Below, piece by piece: positions 56,615 through 64,000 of a stretch of DNA of 64,000 bases (within the stretch, counting starts at the first letter, position 1; each line of letters begins with the position of its first letter). The stretch comes from Bacteroidales bacterium 6E. Its GTDB lineage: Bacteria; Bacteroidota; Bacteroidia; Bacteroidales; Prolixibacteraceae. The notes under the pieces were generated by a model. That model saw only the letters and a list, made by a program, of their open reading frames with translations, was not told where the DNA came from and did not search any database. Location: NCBI GenBank assembly GCA_001270045.2, contig DF970667.1:83973-147972 (forward strand). The letters run 5' to 3'. The position numbers and the translations under genes are program-made.

Positions 56615-58963
56615 TTATTCTGTTTCTAGACTACCTAATAACCTGCTGACATACAGTGATTTTTCTATTTCATCTTCCAGAAAAAGAAATCGCCCCTGCA
56701 ACCGTTCGGTCTTGACATAATCCAGCAGATACTGGTATTCCGACCCCATGGCCATGGTCCGGGTGCGCACCATCACGCTTTGTGCGTCGGCAACCTGAGC
56801 TGCATTGGCCATTCCCTGGACATAGGCGTCCTGTAGGGCCTGAAAGTTCTCGCTGGCAGCTTTTGCGGCCGTTTCCGACAATGCAAGTTCACGGTATGAA
56901 GCCTTCAGGAACTGGACATTGGAACGGATTCCGGCTTCCATCTTGTTCAGCAGGTCTTTTCTCTGCCAGGCAATTTTTTCCTGTCCAATGGTAGCCTTTT
57001 CAATCTCCTGCTTTTTACGGCCCCCTTCAAACAACGGGATACTGACCCGCAAGCCAAGGTTCCAGGTGATATCGTCGGGCGGAGGCGGCACGGGCAATTG
57101 CGGATTCCGGATTACGCCCTCCCTGACAAATGCCTGATCTGCATTTCCAATGAGCGCCACTTCGGGCAAATACATCTTTCGGATTTGCATACTCTTTTGT
57201 CGGTCGAGCATTTCATCGGCGAGAGAGAGCTGTTGTAATTCGGGAGAATGCATCAACATTTCATCCACCAGAAAATCGGCATACCGATCAGACATAGGGT
57301 CTCGACTGAACAAGGCATCCAGGACCGACTGATGATTGATGATCGTTTCCGTGATCTCGACAGAATCAGGCAGAGAAACAGGATCGCCGACCGGCTTGTC
57401 GAGCAGTTCGTTTAAGTGAAACATGGCAGCGCGGTAACCGGCTTCGGCATCATTCAGTTCCATTTTCCCAACATTGAGTTCGCTGATCCATCGGTTGACA
57501 TCCGAAACCGAACCTTCGCCAATGTCAGCCCTTGCCCTGGCAAACTCAAGGTTCTTCATGGTTGCATTGATATTTTCGTTGCGGATCTCGACATTGTTCC
57601 GGGCAAACAGCAGTGAGATATAGGCTCCTGAAACATCAAGCACCAGGTCGAGCGTTTCCTGCCGGCCACTCTGTTTGGTTGCTTCGGCCACCAGTTCTTT
57701 GAGGGCAACATTAGCCCAGGCAGCCTCGGAATAAATTACCTGCTTCAGGGCTAAACTTCCCGTAACCGTAAACTCACCTCTTTGTCCCATCGATGATTCA
57801 ACCAGGTTCTCGCTTAGCTGGATGGCATTTCCCGACAACTCAACCTGTGGAAGGAGATTGGAACGGGCAATGTGGACATCCTTTTGTGCCATCAACAGGT
57901 CCTGGTCGGTGATCTTGTTTCCAAGGTTGTTCTCCAATGCAACGGCAATGGCCTGATGGAGTGTCAATTCCTCTCCAGGAATTTTCGATGGATTCAACAG
58001 AACAGCATTTTCGAGCATTTTCCATTCAGGGTAACGTCCGGTCGTGCGCAGGCTCTCCATGTTTACAACCGGAACCCGCTGAGCGGAAGAAGTCAGATCG
58101 GGGAGCAAGGTGGCCTCTGATTCACGGCTCACTTGCAGAATCATGATGGCTAGCTGGCGCGACAATTGCTGAAACATGCCGGCTTGGTTATAAGTCAGGG
58201 TAGCCCCAAAATCAAGGGCGTTCGTCCCTTCCACGGCAAGAGATGGGATCCCCTTTTCATTTAAATCGGAAAAAAGTTTTGGGTAAACGGTCGCATCTTG
58301 AAATCCAAGCGGAAAAACCAGCGCAGCGTCAGTTTCAGAAGGCAAAGCATCGATAAGATTCCCGTTTTTGTCAACCTCTGAAATAGAAATCGCAAAATCT
58401 TTACCTCCACCAAGTATATATGTTTCCAGTCCGGAATCCTGAGAAAATAATCCTGAAGGAAGGATCACAGATAAATGTTTGAATCCAAAAATCCGGTAAA
58501 AATCGATGATATCATCTCTCAGGCTAAACGGTAAAGAAATCCGTCGCAATCCGGAATCATCGCCCTGAGTGAGGCGACTGCCTGACAAAACTTCAAATTC
58601 ATCGTTAAGAAGGTTGATAGAGACTACCGGTTTGGCCGTTTCAGGCAAACGGGAAACCACGTTTTGAGAAATAATGCCGAGGGTAACGATCAGATCGATT
58701 TCCGGATCTTTCATATACCGGTGAAGGTTTTCCTCCGTTTCGTCCCGGTTCCAGTCATTGCCTGAAGGAGAAAATACAAATTCATTTCTTACACCGGTCA
58801 GGGCGTTGAGTTCAATCTGCAACTGGCGACTCACAGAAGAAAAAGGTTCGCCTGAAGCATCACTGACGATACCGACAACCAGTTGCTGTGATTTTGATGG
58901 ATATGTGATGAATGTCAGGAATGACAGCACCATCCAACCATATTTCGAGATTTTCAGTTTCAT
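56615..58963 (-). CDS. TolC-type outer membrane protein fused to a periplasmic-binding-protein-like domain
   Basis: 782 aa, far longer than a normal TolC (about 450). Signal peptide 1-25. Residues about 27-330 look like an ABC substrate-binding (periplasmic binding) domain: VVGIVSDASGEPFSSVSRQLQIEL, DLIVTLGIISQNVVSRLPETAKPVVSIN, PLGFQDATVYPKLFSDLNEKGIPSLAVEG. From about 345 (ELTLHQAIAVALENNLGNKI) to the end are two TolC repeats. The fusion would place a ligand-sensing or binding module beside the channel. It overlaps none of its neighbours and is the second gene of the operon, 6 bp after the TetR-like gene. Confidence 0.85.
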   Translation of the reverse strand: MKLKISKYGWMVLSFLTFITYPSKSQQLVVGIVSDASGEPFSSVSRQLQIELNALTGVRNEFVFSPSGNDWNRDETEENLHRYMKDPEIDLIVTLGIISQNVVSRLPETAKPVVSINLLNDEFEVLSGSRLTQGDDSGLRRISLPFSLRDDIIDFYRIFGFKHLSVILPSGLFSQDSGLETYILGGGKDFAISISEVDKNGNLIDALPSETDAALVFPLGFQDATVYPKLFSDLNEKGIPSLAVEGTNALDFGATLTYNQAGMFQQLSRQLAIMILQVSRESEATLLPDLTSSAQRVPVVNMESLRTTGRYPEWKMLENAVLLNPSKIPGEELTLHQAIAVALENNLGNKITDQDLLMAQKDVHIARSNLLPQVELSGNAIQLSENLVESSMGQRGEFTVTGSLALKQVIYSEAAWANVALKELVAEATKQSGRQETLDLVLDVSGAYISLLFARNNVEIRNENINATMKNLEFARARADIGEGSVSDVNRWISELNVGKMELNDAEAGYRAAMFHLNELLDKPVGDPVSLPDSVEITETIINHQSVLDALFSRDPMSDRYADFLVDEMLMHSPELQQLSLADEMLDRQKSMQIRKMYLPEVALIGNADQAFVREGVIRNPQLPVPPPPDDITWNLGLRVSIPLFEGGRKKQEIEKATIGQEKIAWQRKDLLNKMEAGIRSNVQFLKASYRELALSETAAKAASENFQALQDAYVQGMANAAQVADAQSVMVRTRTMAMGSEYQYLLDYVKTERLQGRFLFLEDEIEKSLYVSRLLGSLETE

Positions 58964-58969
58964 GATAAA

Positions 58970-59524
58970 TCAGTCATTTTCGGTTTGAAGTTTTTTCAGG
59001 TCAGCAATCATTTTATCCACCACACGGATATCATTCATCAATCCCCTGAAGCTGCCCAGGATATCCACCACCAGTGATTCAGTGGGGATCCGGTTTGTAA
59101 AGAATCCTTCATCTTTCCCCCGGTTAATGACTCCCTTCAGATAATCAGAGGCTGATTCTCTGATCCGGGCAATCATCTTTTCCGAACCAGAGAAACGTCG
59201 CCGAAGATCCTTGTCAAAAATGAGCGTCAGGTAATGGGGATTTCTTTGGAACAAGTCATACAGATGTCTGAATAAGATCTCCAGTTCCCTGGGTGGTTCC
59301 ATTTTACTTAAGGAGTTCTCGAATAAAATCTTTTGAATATCTCCTTCAATCCTTATCAGGAATTCCACCAATAATTCTTCATGCTTTTTCACAAGCGTGA
59401 AAATATCCAAGCCACTTGTAGCATTCAGGGCATGATGCTTACCTGTATCTGTCCTGATTCCGGCATTTCCATATGACATAGGATTTCCAAAATCCGGTGT
59501 CACTTTCTCTATACTTGTTTCCAT
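58970..59524 (-). CDS. TetR-like regulator with a degenerate DNA-binding domain
   Basis: 184 aa. From residue about 45 on (KKHEELLVEFLIRIEGDIQKIL) the chain has the all-helical ligand domain of TetR proteins and ends normally. Upstream of it, GIRTDTGKHHALNATSGLDI aligns in length with the usual GIRxxTMxDIAxxLGISKKTI region but keeps almost none of its residues, and the normal first helix is replaced by a Gly/Pro-containing stretch. I looked at the other minus-strand frames and found no better match. It may have lost DNA binding or use a modified surface. First gene of the RND operon; a strong promoter with an operator lies at 59601-59631. Confidence 0.75.
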   Translation of the reverse strand: METSIEKVTPDFGNPMSYGNAGIRTDTGKHHALNATSGLDIFTLVKKHEELLVEFLIRIEGDIQKILFENSLSKMEPPRELEILFRHLYDLFQRNPHYLTLIFDKDLRRRFSGSEKMIARIRESASDYLKGVINRGKDEGFFTNRIPTESLVVDILGSFRGLMNDIRVVDKMIADLKKLQTEND

Positions 59525-59551
59525 AATAGCTGATGTTAATTAATACTCACT

Positions 59552-59564
59552 AACTTAATAAGTT
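59552..59564. promoter_or_regulatory. Small palindrome in the leader of the RND operon
   Basis: AACTTAATAAGTT is a perfect palindrome with a three-base centre and overlaps CACTAACTT, a half-site also present in the two operators at 59608 and 62730. It may be a second regulator site. Confidence 0.35.
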
Positions 59565-59600
59565 AAAAAAAGAGGTCGATTCAACTTTCATATAACAATA

Positions 59601-59631
59601 CAAAGTTAGTTAGTGTTTACTAACTTTCAAA
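59601..59631 (-). promoter_or_regulatory. Promoter and operator of the second RND efflux operon
   Basis: On the minus strand TTTG (59628-59631), 19 bases, then TAACTTTG (59601-59608) make an exact Bacteroidota promoter. The spacer is largely the palindrome AGTTAGTGTTTACTAACT (59608-59625, 7-bp arms, 4-bp centre). A closely similar 18-mer stands in the same place behind the -7 box of the TetR gene at 62723-62747. Transcription would start near 59594, about 70 bp before the TetR-like gene. Confidence 0.8.
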
Positions 59632-59753
59632 ACATTTAATGCATTTTTTTATCACCAAAACAAAAATCCCGATGACATATCTCATATTCAGTATTTTACA
59701 ATATTGATTAAAAATATATCATCAGGATACAATCCATTAGTTACACTAATATA

Positions 59754-60380
59754 TCAGTGCGCATGTGCTGCATGGTCATGCTCAAGAACGTCGTGAAGGG
59801 CTTCAAGGGTATGGGTATAATCCACATAAGCCTTCACCCATGCACGACCGGCCTCGGCATTGTTATCTTTGGTCCGGGAGAGCAATACTGCAGTTTCATA
59901 CTTTTCCCTCACCACCTGGCCGATGTGATTATTCAGCTTTTTAAGCATGCCGTCCACATCTTCGGTATTCAATGCCTGATCACTCATCTGGACGATCGCC
60001 TTTGTCGTTCCTGCAGGCTTCAGTCCGGTATAGGGAGCTCCTTCGGTTTCCCGATGAAGCCGGACGAGCGTTTCAAGAAAATGCTTCTCGACAATCTGGT
60101 AAATCTCAGGATCACCTGATTTGAGGGCAACGACCTTTTGAAAAAGAGGTATGATTTCACCTTCCTGGCTGGCACTGATCCATTTCAATACAAGTGCGGG
60201 GTCCTTTGCATCGATAGCTTTCCTTGCATCGGTAATAACCGGGCCGTCGTACGAATCGCAATGGGCACCGGCAGGCTTTGCCATTCCAAGGAGGATAAAC
60301 AATAGGACACCAGCAAACACGGACAGATGGCTCCCTGTTTTTTGAAAAAAGGCTGCTTTGTTAAAATTCATGGTTTTCAT
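59754..60380 (-). CDS. DUF6448 family exported protein
   Basis: 208 aa with a long signal/anchor region (ends AKPAGA). The mature part begins HCDSYDGPVITDARKAIDA and continues ETLVRLHRETEGAPYTGLKPAG, both very typical of DUF6448. It ends in a His-rich stretch (EHDHAAHAH) that could hold a metal. No reaction is known for this family. A TATGTTTG promoter box precedes it by about 45 bp (60421-60428). The next gene on its strand starts behind the separate promoter at 59601, so it seems to be transcribed alone. Confidence 0.85.
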   Translation of the reverse strand: MKTMNFNKAAFFQKTGSHLSVFAGVLLFILLGMAKPAGAHCDSYDGPVITDARKAIDAKDPALVLKWISASQEGEIIPLFQKVVALKSGDPEIYQIVEKHFLETLVRLHRETEGAPYTGLKPAGTTKAIVQMSDQALNTEDVDGMLKKLNNHIGQVVREKYETAVLLSRTKDNNAEAGRAWVKAYVDYTHTLEALHDVLEHDHAAHAH

Positions 60381-60420
60381 TCTTTTAAATTTTTGTGATG
60401 AATAAATTGAAATATCATCG

Positions 60421-60428
60421 CAAACATA
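60421..60428 (-). promoter_or_regulatory. Candidate -7 box of the DUF6448 gene
   Basis: TATGTTTG on the minus strand fits TAnnTTTG. No clear -33 element at 19-21 bp. Confidence 0.35.
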
Positions 60429-60507
60429 GTCCGAATGATTAGGGTGTGCGACCTATATTATAAGTTGGCACCTGTTTCAAAATAAAAGTTGAATGTATCC
60501 TCCTGAC

Positions 60508-61647
60508 CTAAAGTGATACGGATTGCCTTTTCTTAAATTGCGTTGGTGTCTCGCCCTCCACATTCTTGAATACCCGGTTGAATGCCGATTTTGAATTGAA
60601 GCCGGCTTCAAATGCAATACCCAGTACAGAAAGATGATTGTATTCTGGATCGATCAGCCGTTCCTTGACTTCCTGCACCCGATACCAATTGACAAAATCA
60701 AAAAAATTGCGTTCGAAATGCTCATTGATGACCTGCGACAAATGATGGGGGGATACGTTGATTTCGCCCGCAAGTTGGGACAGACTCAGTTCGGGGTTCA
60801 GGTAAGGTTTGGAAGTGGTCATGTGCATTTCAACCAAATTTTTCAACTTAATTGCATCTTCCGCCTTGAGGTTCGACGAGGAATATTTTTTGTCTTCGGA
60901 ATCAACAACTGCGTATTGCAAATTTGTAGTGCCCGGAAATATCTCCCTTTGCCGAAGCCCGAAATAGCCAATCAGAATGATAAAAATCGAAAGCGACAAA
61001 GCCAGTCCGTCAGTACAAAAACTCCATGAGAAAAGGCGAAACATGTGATGCATCGCTGCCGCAGCCATCAGCAGTGTCCATACCACGCCAAAGGCAAGTA
61101 CAAGTGTTCGGAGCCAGCGTAGGTTGATATCCTTCAGGGAAGAAAACTGATTGAAAATGCGGATGTCCAATCGCTTAAACAGAGAAATCGTAAAGGCAAA
61201 ATAGATGGGACCCGACAAGGCGGTCAGGACAAGGAAAAAAACAAACAAAGGTGCCTCACCACCATGTTCGCCGGAGTGATCGAGCCTGATACCTTCAGTT
61301 GATGCCGGACTCAGGGCATTGATCAATATATAGAGGTTAAAAAGCAGAAATGGCATTAAATGGAGAAGATCGGATCGACTGGGCCTGTACTGCGGCATAA
61401 CCAAAGATCTGGCATACCAATAAAGGAATGGACCGTGTAACATCAACAGTGAGATGAAAGCTGCCGACCAAAGTGGATAATCCGTGAACAGAAATGAAGA
61501 GGTAAGTCCGTATACACCTGTATAAAATCCAAGATACATCATCCAGAATATCAGGATGGTATCCTGTTTTGCGGCAGGCCTTTTCTGGTAAAGGAGCAAT
61601 GAAAAAAACAGCGCATTAAAGGCTGCGATCAAAAATACTACTTCCAC
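60508..61647 (-). CDS. Membrane-anchored AraC-family regulator
   Basis: 379 aa. The first about 235 residues form seven or so transmembrane segments (MEVVFLIAAFNALFFSLLLYQ, FYTGVYGLTSSFLF and others). The last about 105 are an AraC helix-turn-helix pair: LSQLAGEINVSPHHLSQVIN and VLGIAFEAGFNSKSAFNRVF, ending GETPTQFKKRQS. This design, a 7TM sensor joined directly to a DNA-binding domain, is frequent in Bacteroidota and thought to read membrane signals. Target not known; the cupin gene upstream is transcribed toward it. Confidence 0.9.
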   Translation of the reverse strand: MEVVFLIAAFNALFFSLLLYQKRPAAKQDTILIFWMMYLGFYTGVYGLTSSFLFTDYPLWSAAFISLLMLHGPFLYWYARSLVMPQYRPSRSDLLHLMPFLLFNLYILINALSPASTEGIRLDHSGEHGGEAPLFVFFLVLTALSGPIYFAFTISLFKRLDIRIFNQFSSLKDINLRWLRTLVLAFGVVWTLLMAAAAMHHMFRLFSWSFCTDGLALSLSIFIILIGYFGLRQREIFPGTTNLQYAVVDSEDKKYSSSNLKAEDAIKLKNLVEMHMTTSKPYLNPELSLSQLAGEINVSPHHLSQVINEHFERNFFDFVNWYRVQEVKERLIDPEYNHLSVLGIAFEAGFNSKSAFNRVFKNVEGETPTQFKKRQSVSL

Positions 61648-61711
61648 AGTCAGACTTTTTCAGAAGATTCCATGTTAGAGTTTACGGCTCAAAAAATAAT
61701 CCGGCTGTTTT

Positions 61712-62050
61712 TTACAACACCCGGGATTTGGCAACCGGTTTGGGAGCCTTGACTACCAGAATTCTTGTAATGGCATCGGAGCTGTTCGAAAGGCAGTGAA
61801 TGATATCTTTCGGGCTCTCCACCAGACAATCTTTTGAAACACTGACGGTCTCGTCGCCAATTCGCACATCGACTGTCCCTTCGAGAACGTAGAAAAATAC
61901 ATCTACCGGGGTGATGTGGGGTTTCAGGCTTTCGTTTGGCTGGAGTGTAATATGCATTACCTGGGCACTCTCATGGTCATATAACTTCCTGACATCCACC
62001 TTATGTGGCGTATCCACCACGGCAGTTTCAAATGCACTTACTATTTTCAT
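61712..62050 (-). CDS. Small cupin-domain protein
   Basis: 112 aa, one cupin barrel. Motif 1 region LQPNESLKPHITPVDVFFYVLEGTVDV and motif 2 VESPKDIIHCLSNSSD hold the likely metal ligands His. No signal. Small cupins of this type act as sensors, isomerases or detoxification enzymes and cannot be assigned further. It is 72 bp downstream of the TetR gene and may be expressed with it. Confidence 0.85.
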   Translation of the reverse strand: MKIVSAFETAVVDTPHKVDVRKLYDHESAQVMHITLQPNESLKPHITPVDVFFYVLEGTVDVRIGDETVSVSKDCLVESPKDIIHCLSNSSDAITRILVVKAPKPVAKSRVL

Positions 62051-62122
62051 TTTATAAGTATTTTAATTTATATCAATTTCAAGCATGTATACAATTCAAA
62101 AAATCATAACATACCCCCACCA

Positions 62123-62704
62123 TCATTTACCTGAAATCATCAGTATGACTGATTTAACTAATTTCTTCCCTTCGGTTTCAAGATTGAATGAGAATCCTGA
62201 ATATTGCCATTTCTTGACAAACAACCGTAAAGATCCCATAATAAGGATAACCAGATGACCGGCATCTACATCACTCCTAATCTCACCCTTCTTTTGCCCA
62301 TCCTCCAGTATCATGAAAAGATCACGGTTGTTTTGCTCAATCACCTCCGATATCTTGTCGGTGAGCATTTCCTCATTTCTGAATATTTCTTCAGAAAAGA
62401 CTACAGATGCCATTGAAGGCATCCTGACAAACGACTGGAAATGCTTCTCAAAAAGCAATTCCACCTTTAGGGTAGCTGATACATCCCGTGAAATTTCATC
62501 AACGAAAATTCCACTGGTATTTTTCTTGAGCAGGTCAAGTATCGAAACCAATATCTGAATTTTGTTTTCGAAATGCCTGTATATTGCAGGTTCGGTTATG
62601 CCAAGCCGTTTTGACAAATTCTTGATAGTCAAGCCCTGTATACCCTTTTCATTGATCAGGTCAAGCGCATTTTCAATGATTTCCTGCTGTCTTTCGGTAT
62701 TCAT
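62123..62704 (-). CDS. TetR/AcrR-family repressor
   Basis: 193 aa. Intact DNA-binding domain in the first 50 residues: QQEIIENALDLINEKGIQGL and TIKNLSKRLGITEPAIYRHF, the classic TetR helix-turn-helix. The remainder is the helical ligand domain. The 18-bp sequence AGTTAACATTCACTAACT directly behind its -7 box, also present in the RND operon promoter at 59608-59625, makes it the likely repressor of both. The inducer is unknown. Confidence 0.92.
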   Translation of the reverse strand: MNTERQQEIIENALDLINEKGIQGLTIKNLSKRLGITEPAIYRHFENKIQILVSILDLLKKNTSGIFVDEISRDVSATLKVELLFEKHFQSFVRMPSMASVVFSEEIFRNEEMLTDKISEVIEQNNRDLFMILEDGQKKGEIRSDVDAGHLVILIMGSLRLFVKKWQYSGFSFNLETEGKKLVKSVILMISGK

Positions 62705-62722
62705 ATTATCATTTTGATACTA

Positions 62723-62747
62723 CAAATTTAGTTAACATTCACTAACT
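62723..62747 (-). promoter_or_regulatory. Promoter -7 box and operator of the TetR gene
   Basis: TAAATTTG on the minus strand (62723-62730) followed directly upstream by AGTTAACATTCACTAACT (62730-62747), which agrees with the RND operon operator in 14 of 18 positions and lies in the identical place relative to the -7 box. The -33 element is weak. Confidence 0.7.
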
Positions 62748-62841
62748 TTCCATCATATTTTTTCAAAAACTCCTAAAGCAAGTTTTGATCTAAACCCCGA
62801 AACTTGATGAATCAGTCAAAACGAATGCTCATAGCACTCCT

Positions 62842-62873
62842 TCCCTCAAAAGATATTCATATCTTTTGAGGGA
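62842..62873. promoter_or_regulatory. Perfect 32-bp palindrome upstream of the Rrf2 gene
   Basis: Arms 62842-62856 (TCCCTCAAAAGATAT) and 62859-62873 are exact reverse complements around TC. It ends seven bases before TATCTTTG (62880-62887), a full match to the -7 consensus. Its centre lies at the expected -33 position. It is a very likely operator, presumably for the Rrf2 protein itself. Confidence 0.75.
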
Positions 62874-62879
62874 ATTATA

Positions 62880-62887
62880 TATCTTTG
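62880..62887 (+). promoter_or_regulatory. -7 box of the Rrf2 gene
   Basis: TATCTTTG matches TAnnTTTG and lies about 78 bp before the chosen Rrf2 start at 62965. Confidence 0.6.
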
Positions 62888-62964
62888 CATTTCGTAGATA
62901 AACCTGAACATTGGCACCCAGCCAATGCCAGAAAAACAACAAGCGAAATTATCATACAATAACC

Positions 62965-63408
62965 ATGCTGGGCAAAACAACCGAATATTCGATCAGGGCG
63001 TTGGTCTACATCTACCTTCAAAACAAGGCGGGTGCCAGACCGGGCTTCAAGGAAATTGCAAAGAACATTGACTCTCCCGAGGAGTTTACCGGTAAAGTAT
63101 TGCAGCTTATCGCAAGGGCCGGACTGATATCATCCCTTAAAGGCAGGGGTGGCGGCTTCTTCTTTGATGATCCGGAAAAGCCTTTAAGCCTGGTGAAGGT
63201 AATGGAGGTGACAGAGACCCACGACTTTTTCCATAAATGCGGATTCGGCCTTAAATCGTGCGACGCTGATAATCCTTGTCCGATGCACGACGAATATGCA
63301 GTTGTCAGGGACTCATTCTTTGAGCTGATGAAGAAACTGACTATCCAGTCGCTGGCAACAAAAATCAATCAAAACAAGGCAGTGTTAAACAGACTTGAAA
63401 TCGTATAG
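62965..63408 (+). CDS. Rrf2-family transcription regulator with likely Fe-S cluster
   Basis: 147 aa from the ATG at 62965 (MLGKTTEYSIRALVYIYLQN); an upstream ATG at 62911 would add 18 unusual residues. Winged helix in the first about 75 residues. Cys92, Cys99 and Cys105 (KCGFGLKSCDADNPCPMH) stand in the place where NsrR, IscR and RirA bind an iron-sulfur cluster, with spacing x6 and x5. The protein would therefore sense NO, oxygen or iron status. It has its own promoter with a 32-bp palindrome, so self-control is likely. The cytochrome gene follows after 130 bp. Confidence 0.9.
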   Translation: MLGKTTEYSIRALVYIYLQNKAGARPGFKEIAKNIDSPEEFTGKVLQLIARAGLISSLKGRGGGFFFDDPEKPLSLVKVMEVTETHDFFHKCGFGLKSCDADNPCPMHDEYAVVRDSFFELMKKLTIQSLATKINQNKAVLNRLEIV

Positions 63409-63538
63409 AAAAATTATGCATTAATTATCCGTGATCGGAAAACTTCAGGCTTCGAAGTTCAGGCGCCTTTGAAAATGCACCGAAGTTTAAGACTTTAAGG
63501 TTTCCCGGATCTCCGAAAATTTATAAATTTAAAATCAT

Positions 63539-63973
63539 ATGAAAAGGAAAATTTTGATTGCCAGCGCATTTGCGGCATTTTTCATGGTAGGGACATCGTG
63601 TAATTCCTCCAGTAAGGACCAGCAAAAAAACAATCCTTCGGAGCAGGCTTCCTTGTCGGGAACTGAAAAATCTGTCAGCGTGGGAGCAGAAGTCCCCACA
63701 GTTAGTATCGAAGCAGGCAAGAAACTCTTTAACACCAAAGGCTGTATGGCCTGCCACCAGCTTGATACCCGATTGATCGGGCCGTCACTGAAAGAAATCG
63801 CCAAAGCCTATAATGGGGACAAAAAGGGATTGACCAATTATTTGAAAGGCAATGCCGAATCGAAGGTGGATCCTGCCCAGAAAGCCCTTATGGAACCTCA
63901 ACTGGCAATTACCAAGGCGATGGAGGCAAAAGACCTGGAAGCCTTGGTCGATTATATCCTGTCGGCAAAATAG
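63539..63973 (+). CDS. c-type cytochrome lipoprotein
   Basis: 144 aa. Lipobox GTSC with Cys21, so an outer or inner membrane lipoprotein. A single heme-binding motif CMACH at 69-73 lies in a class I cytochrome c fold (GKKLFNTKGCMACHQLDTRLIGPSLKEIA), with Met ligand candidates in ALMEPQLAITKAMEAKD. Related to the small lipid-anchored electron carriers of this phylum. It lies directly after the Rrf2 gene and could be its target. The gene ends 27 bp before the window edge. Confidence 0.9.
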   Translation: MKRKILIASAFAAFFMVGTSCNSSSKDQQKNNPSEQASLSGTEKSVSVGAEVPTVSIEAGKKLFNTKGCMACHQLDTRLIGPSLKEIAKAYNGDKKGLTNYLKGNAESKVDPAQKALMEPQLAITKAMEAKDLEALVDYILSAK

Positions 63974-64000
63974 CCAGATTCAGGCAAAAGAAGAGCTGGG

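Noticed and set aside
1..64000. tRNA, rRNA, CRISPR array, transposase or phage genes
   Set aside because: I looked through the gaps and gene products for them and found no candidate; mobile history is suggested only by the scar near 5.4 kb.

Overview
The window reads as chromosomal DNA from a member of the Bacteroidota, most likely an anaerobic or facultative Bacteroidales/Marinilabiliales-type organism. The evidence is a C-terminal type IX secretion sorting domain on the 1.36-kaa protein near 37.7-41.8 kb, TTG/TTTG-N19-TAnnTTTG promoters, a one-protein hybrid sensor kinase with an AraC output, many exported glycoside hydrolases (GH43, GH20, GH92), a HYC_CC_PP protein heading a CusA-type operon, and several LytTR/propeller regulators. 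No rRNA, tRNA, CRISPR array, transposase or phage gene was found. The species was not identified.

Layout. 0-7.6 kb: an ABC-F ATPase, a membrane hybrid histidine kinase, a small lipoprotein, and a scar in which broken copies of the ABC-F gene and of the neighbouring qorB-like gene are joined end to end. 6.8-10.8 kb: a LytTR response regulator and its beta-propeller histidine kinase. 11.1-14.3 kb: a three-gene surface/envelope cassette (TIG/Kelch lipoprotein, beta-barrel, WD40 protein). 14.4-21.5 kb: mostly minus-strand housekeeping and stress genes (two alpha/beta hydrolases, DgkA, a nucleoside-hydrolase-like exported protein, OsmC, a VOC protein, a thioredoxin-fold protein, DsrE and DUF302). 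Three of these genes are preceded by very short reading frames, two of them followed by strong terminators, which look like attenuation leaders. 21.8-25.4 kb: GH43 and GH20 enzymes. 25.5-33.5 kb: a complete Cus-type copper/silver efflux operon. 33.7-46.2 kb: a glycan and ADP-ribose/nucleoside type catabolic region (GH92, Gfo/Idh/MocA oxidoreductase, T9SS metallopeptidase, ADP-ribosylglycohydrolase lipoprotein, SRPBCC protein, DUF1593/Sde182-like protein). 46.5-51.2 kb: an exported PQQ-like propeller protein and a NarL-type two-component system. 51.4-59.5 kb: a second, HAE1-type RND efflux operon whose outer membrane component carries an extra periplasmic-binding-like domain. 59.7-64 kb: a DUF6448 protein, a membrane AraC regulator, a cupin, a TetR repressor, an Rrf2 regulator and a c-type cytochrome lipoprotein.

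How parts work together. The strongest regulatory signal is that the promoter of the second RND operon (near 59.6 kb) and the promoter of the intact TetR gene (near 62.73 kb) carry the same 18-bp operator-like sequence in the same position directly behind the -7 box. The TetR at 62.1-62.7 kb is therefore the likely repressor of both itself and the RND operon. The TetR-like protein that is first in the RND operon has lost a recognisable helix-turn-helix.

The other candidates for undescribed biology are the leader-peptide/terminator elements at 17.4-19.65 kb (two share the peptide end DFRF-stop and a 15-nt identical stretch, the third is rich in Met and Cys), the secreted zincin with a T9SS tail, the TolC fusion, and a perfect 32-bp palindrome ahead of the Rrf2 gene. 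All calls rest on reading the sequence and recall of protein families; no database search was possible.
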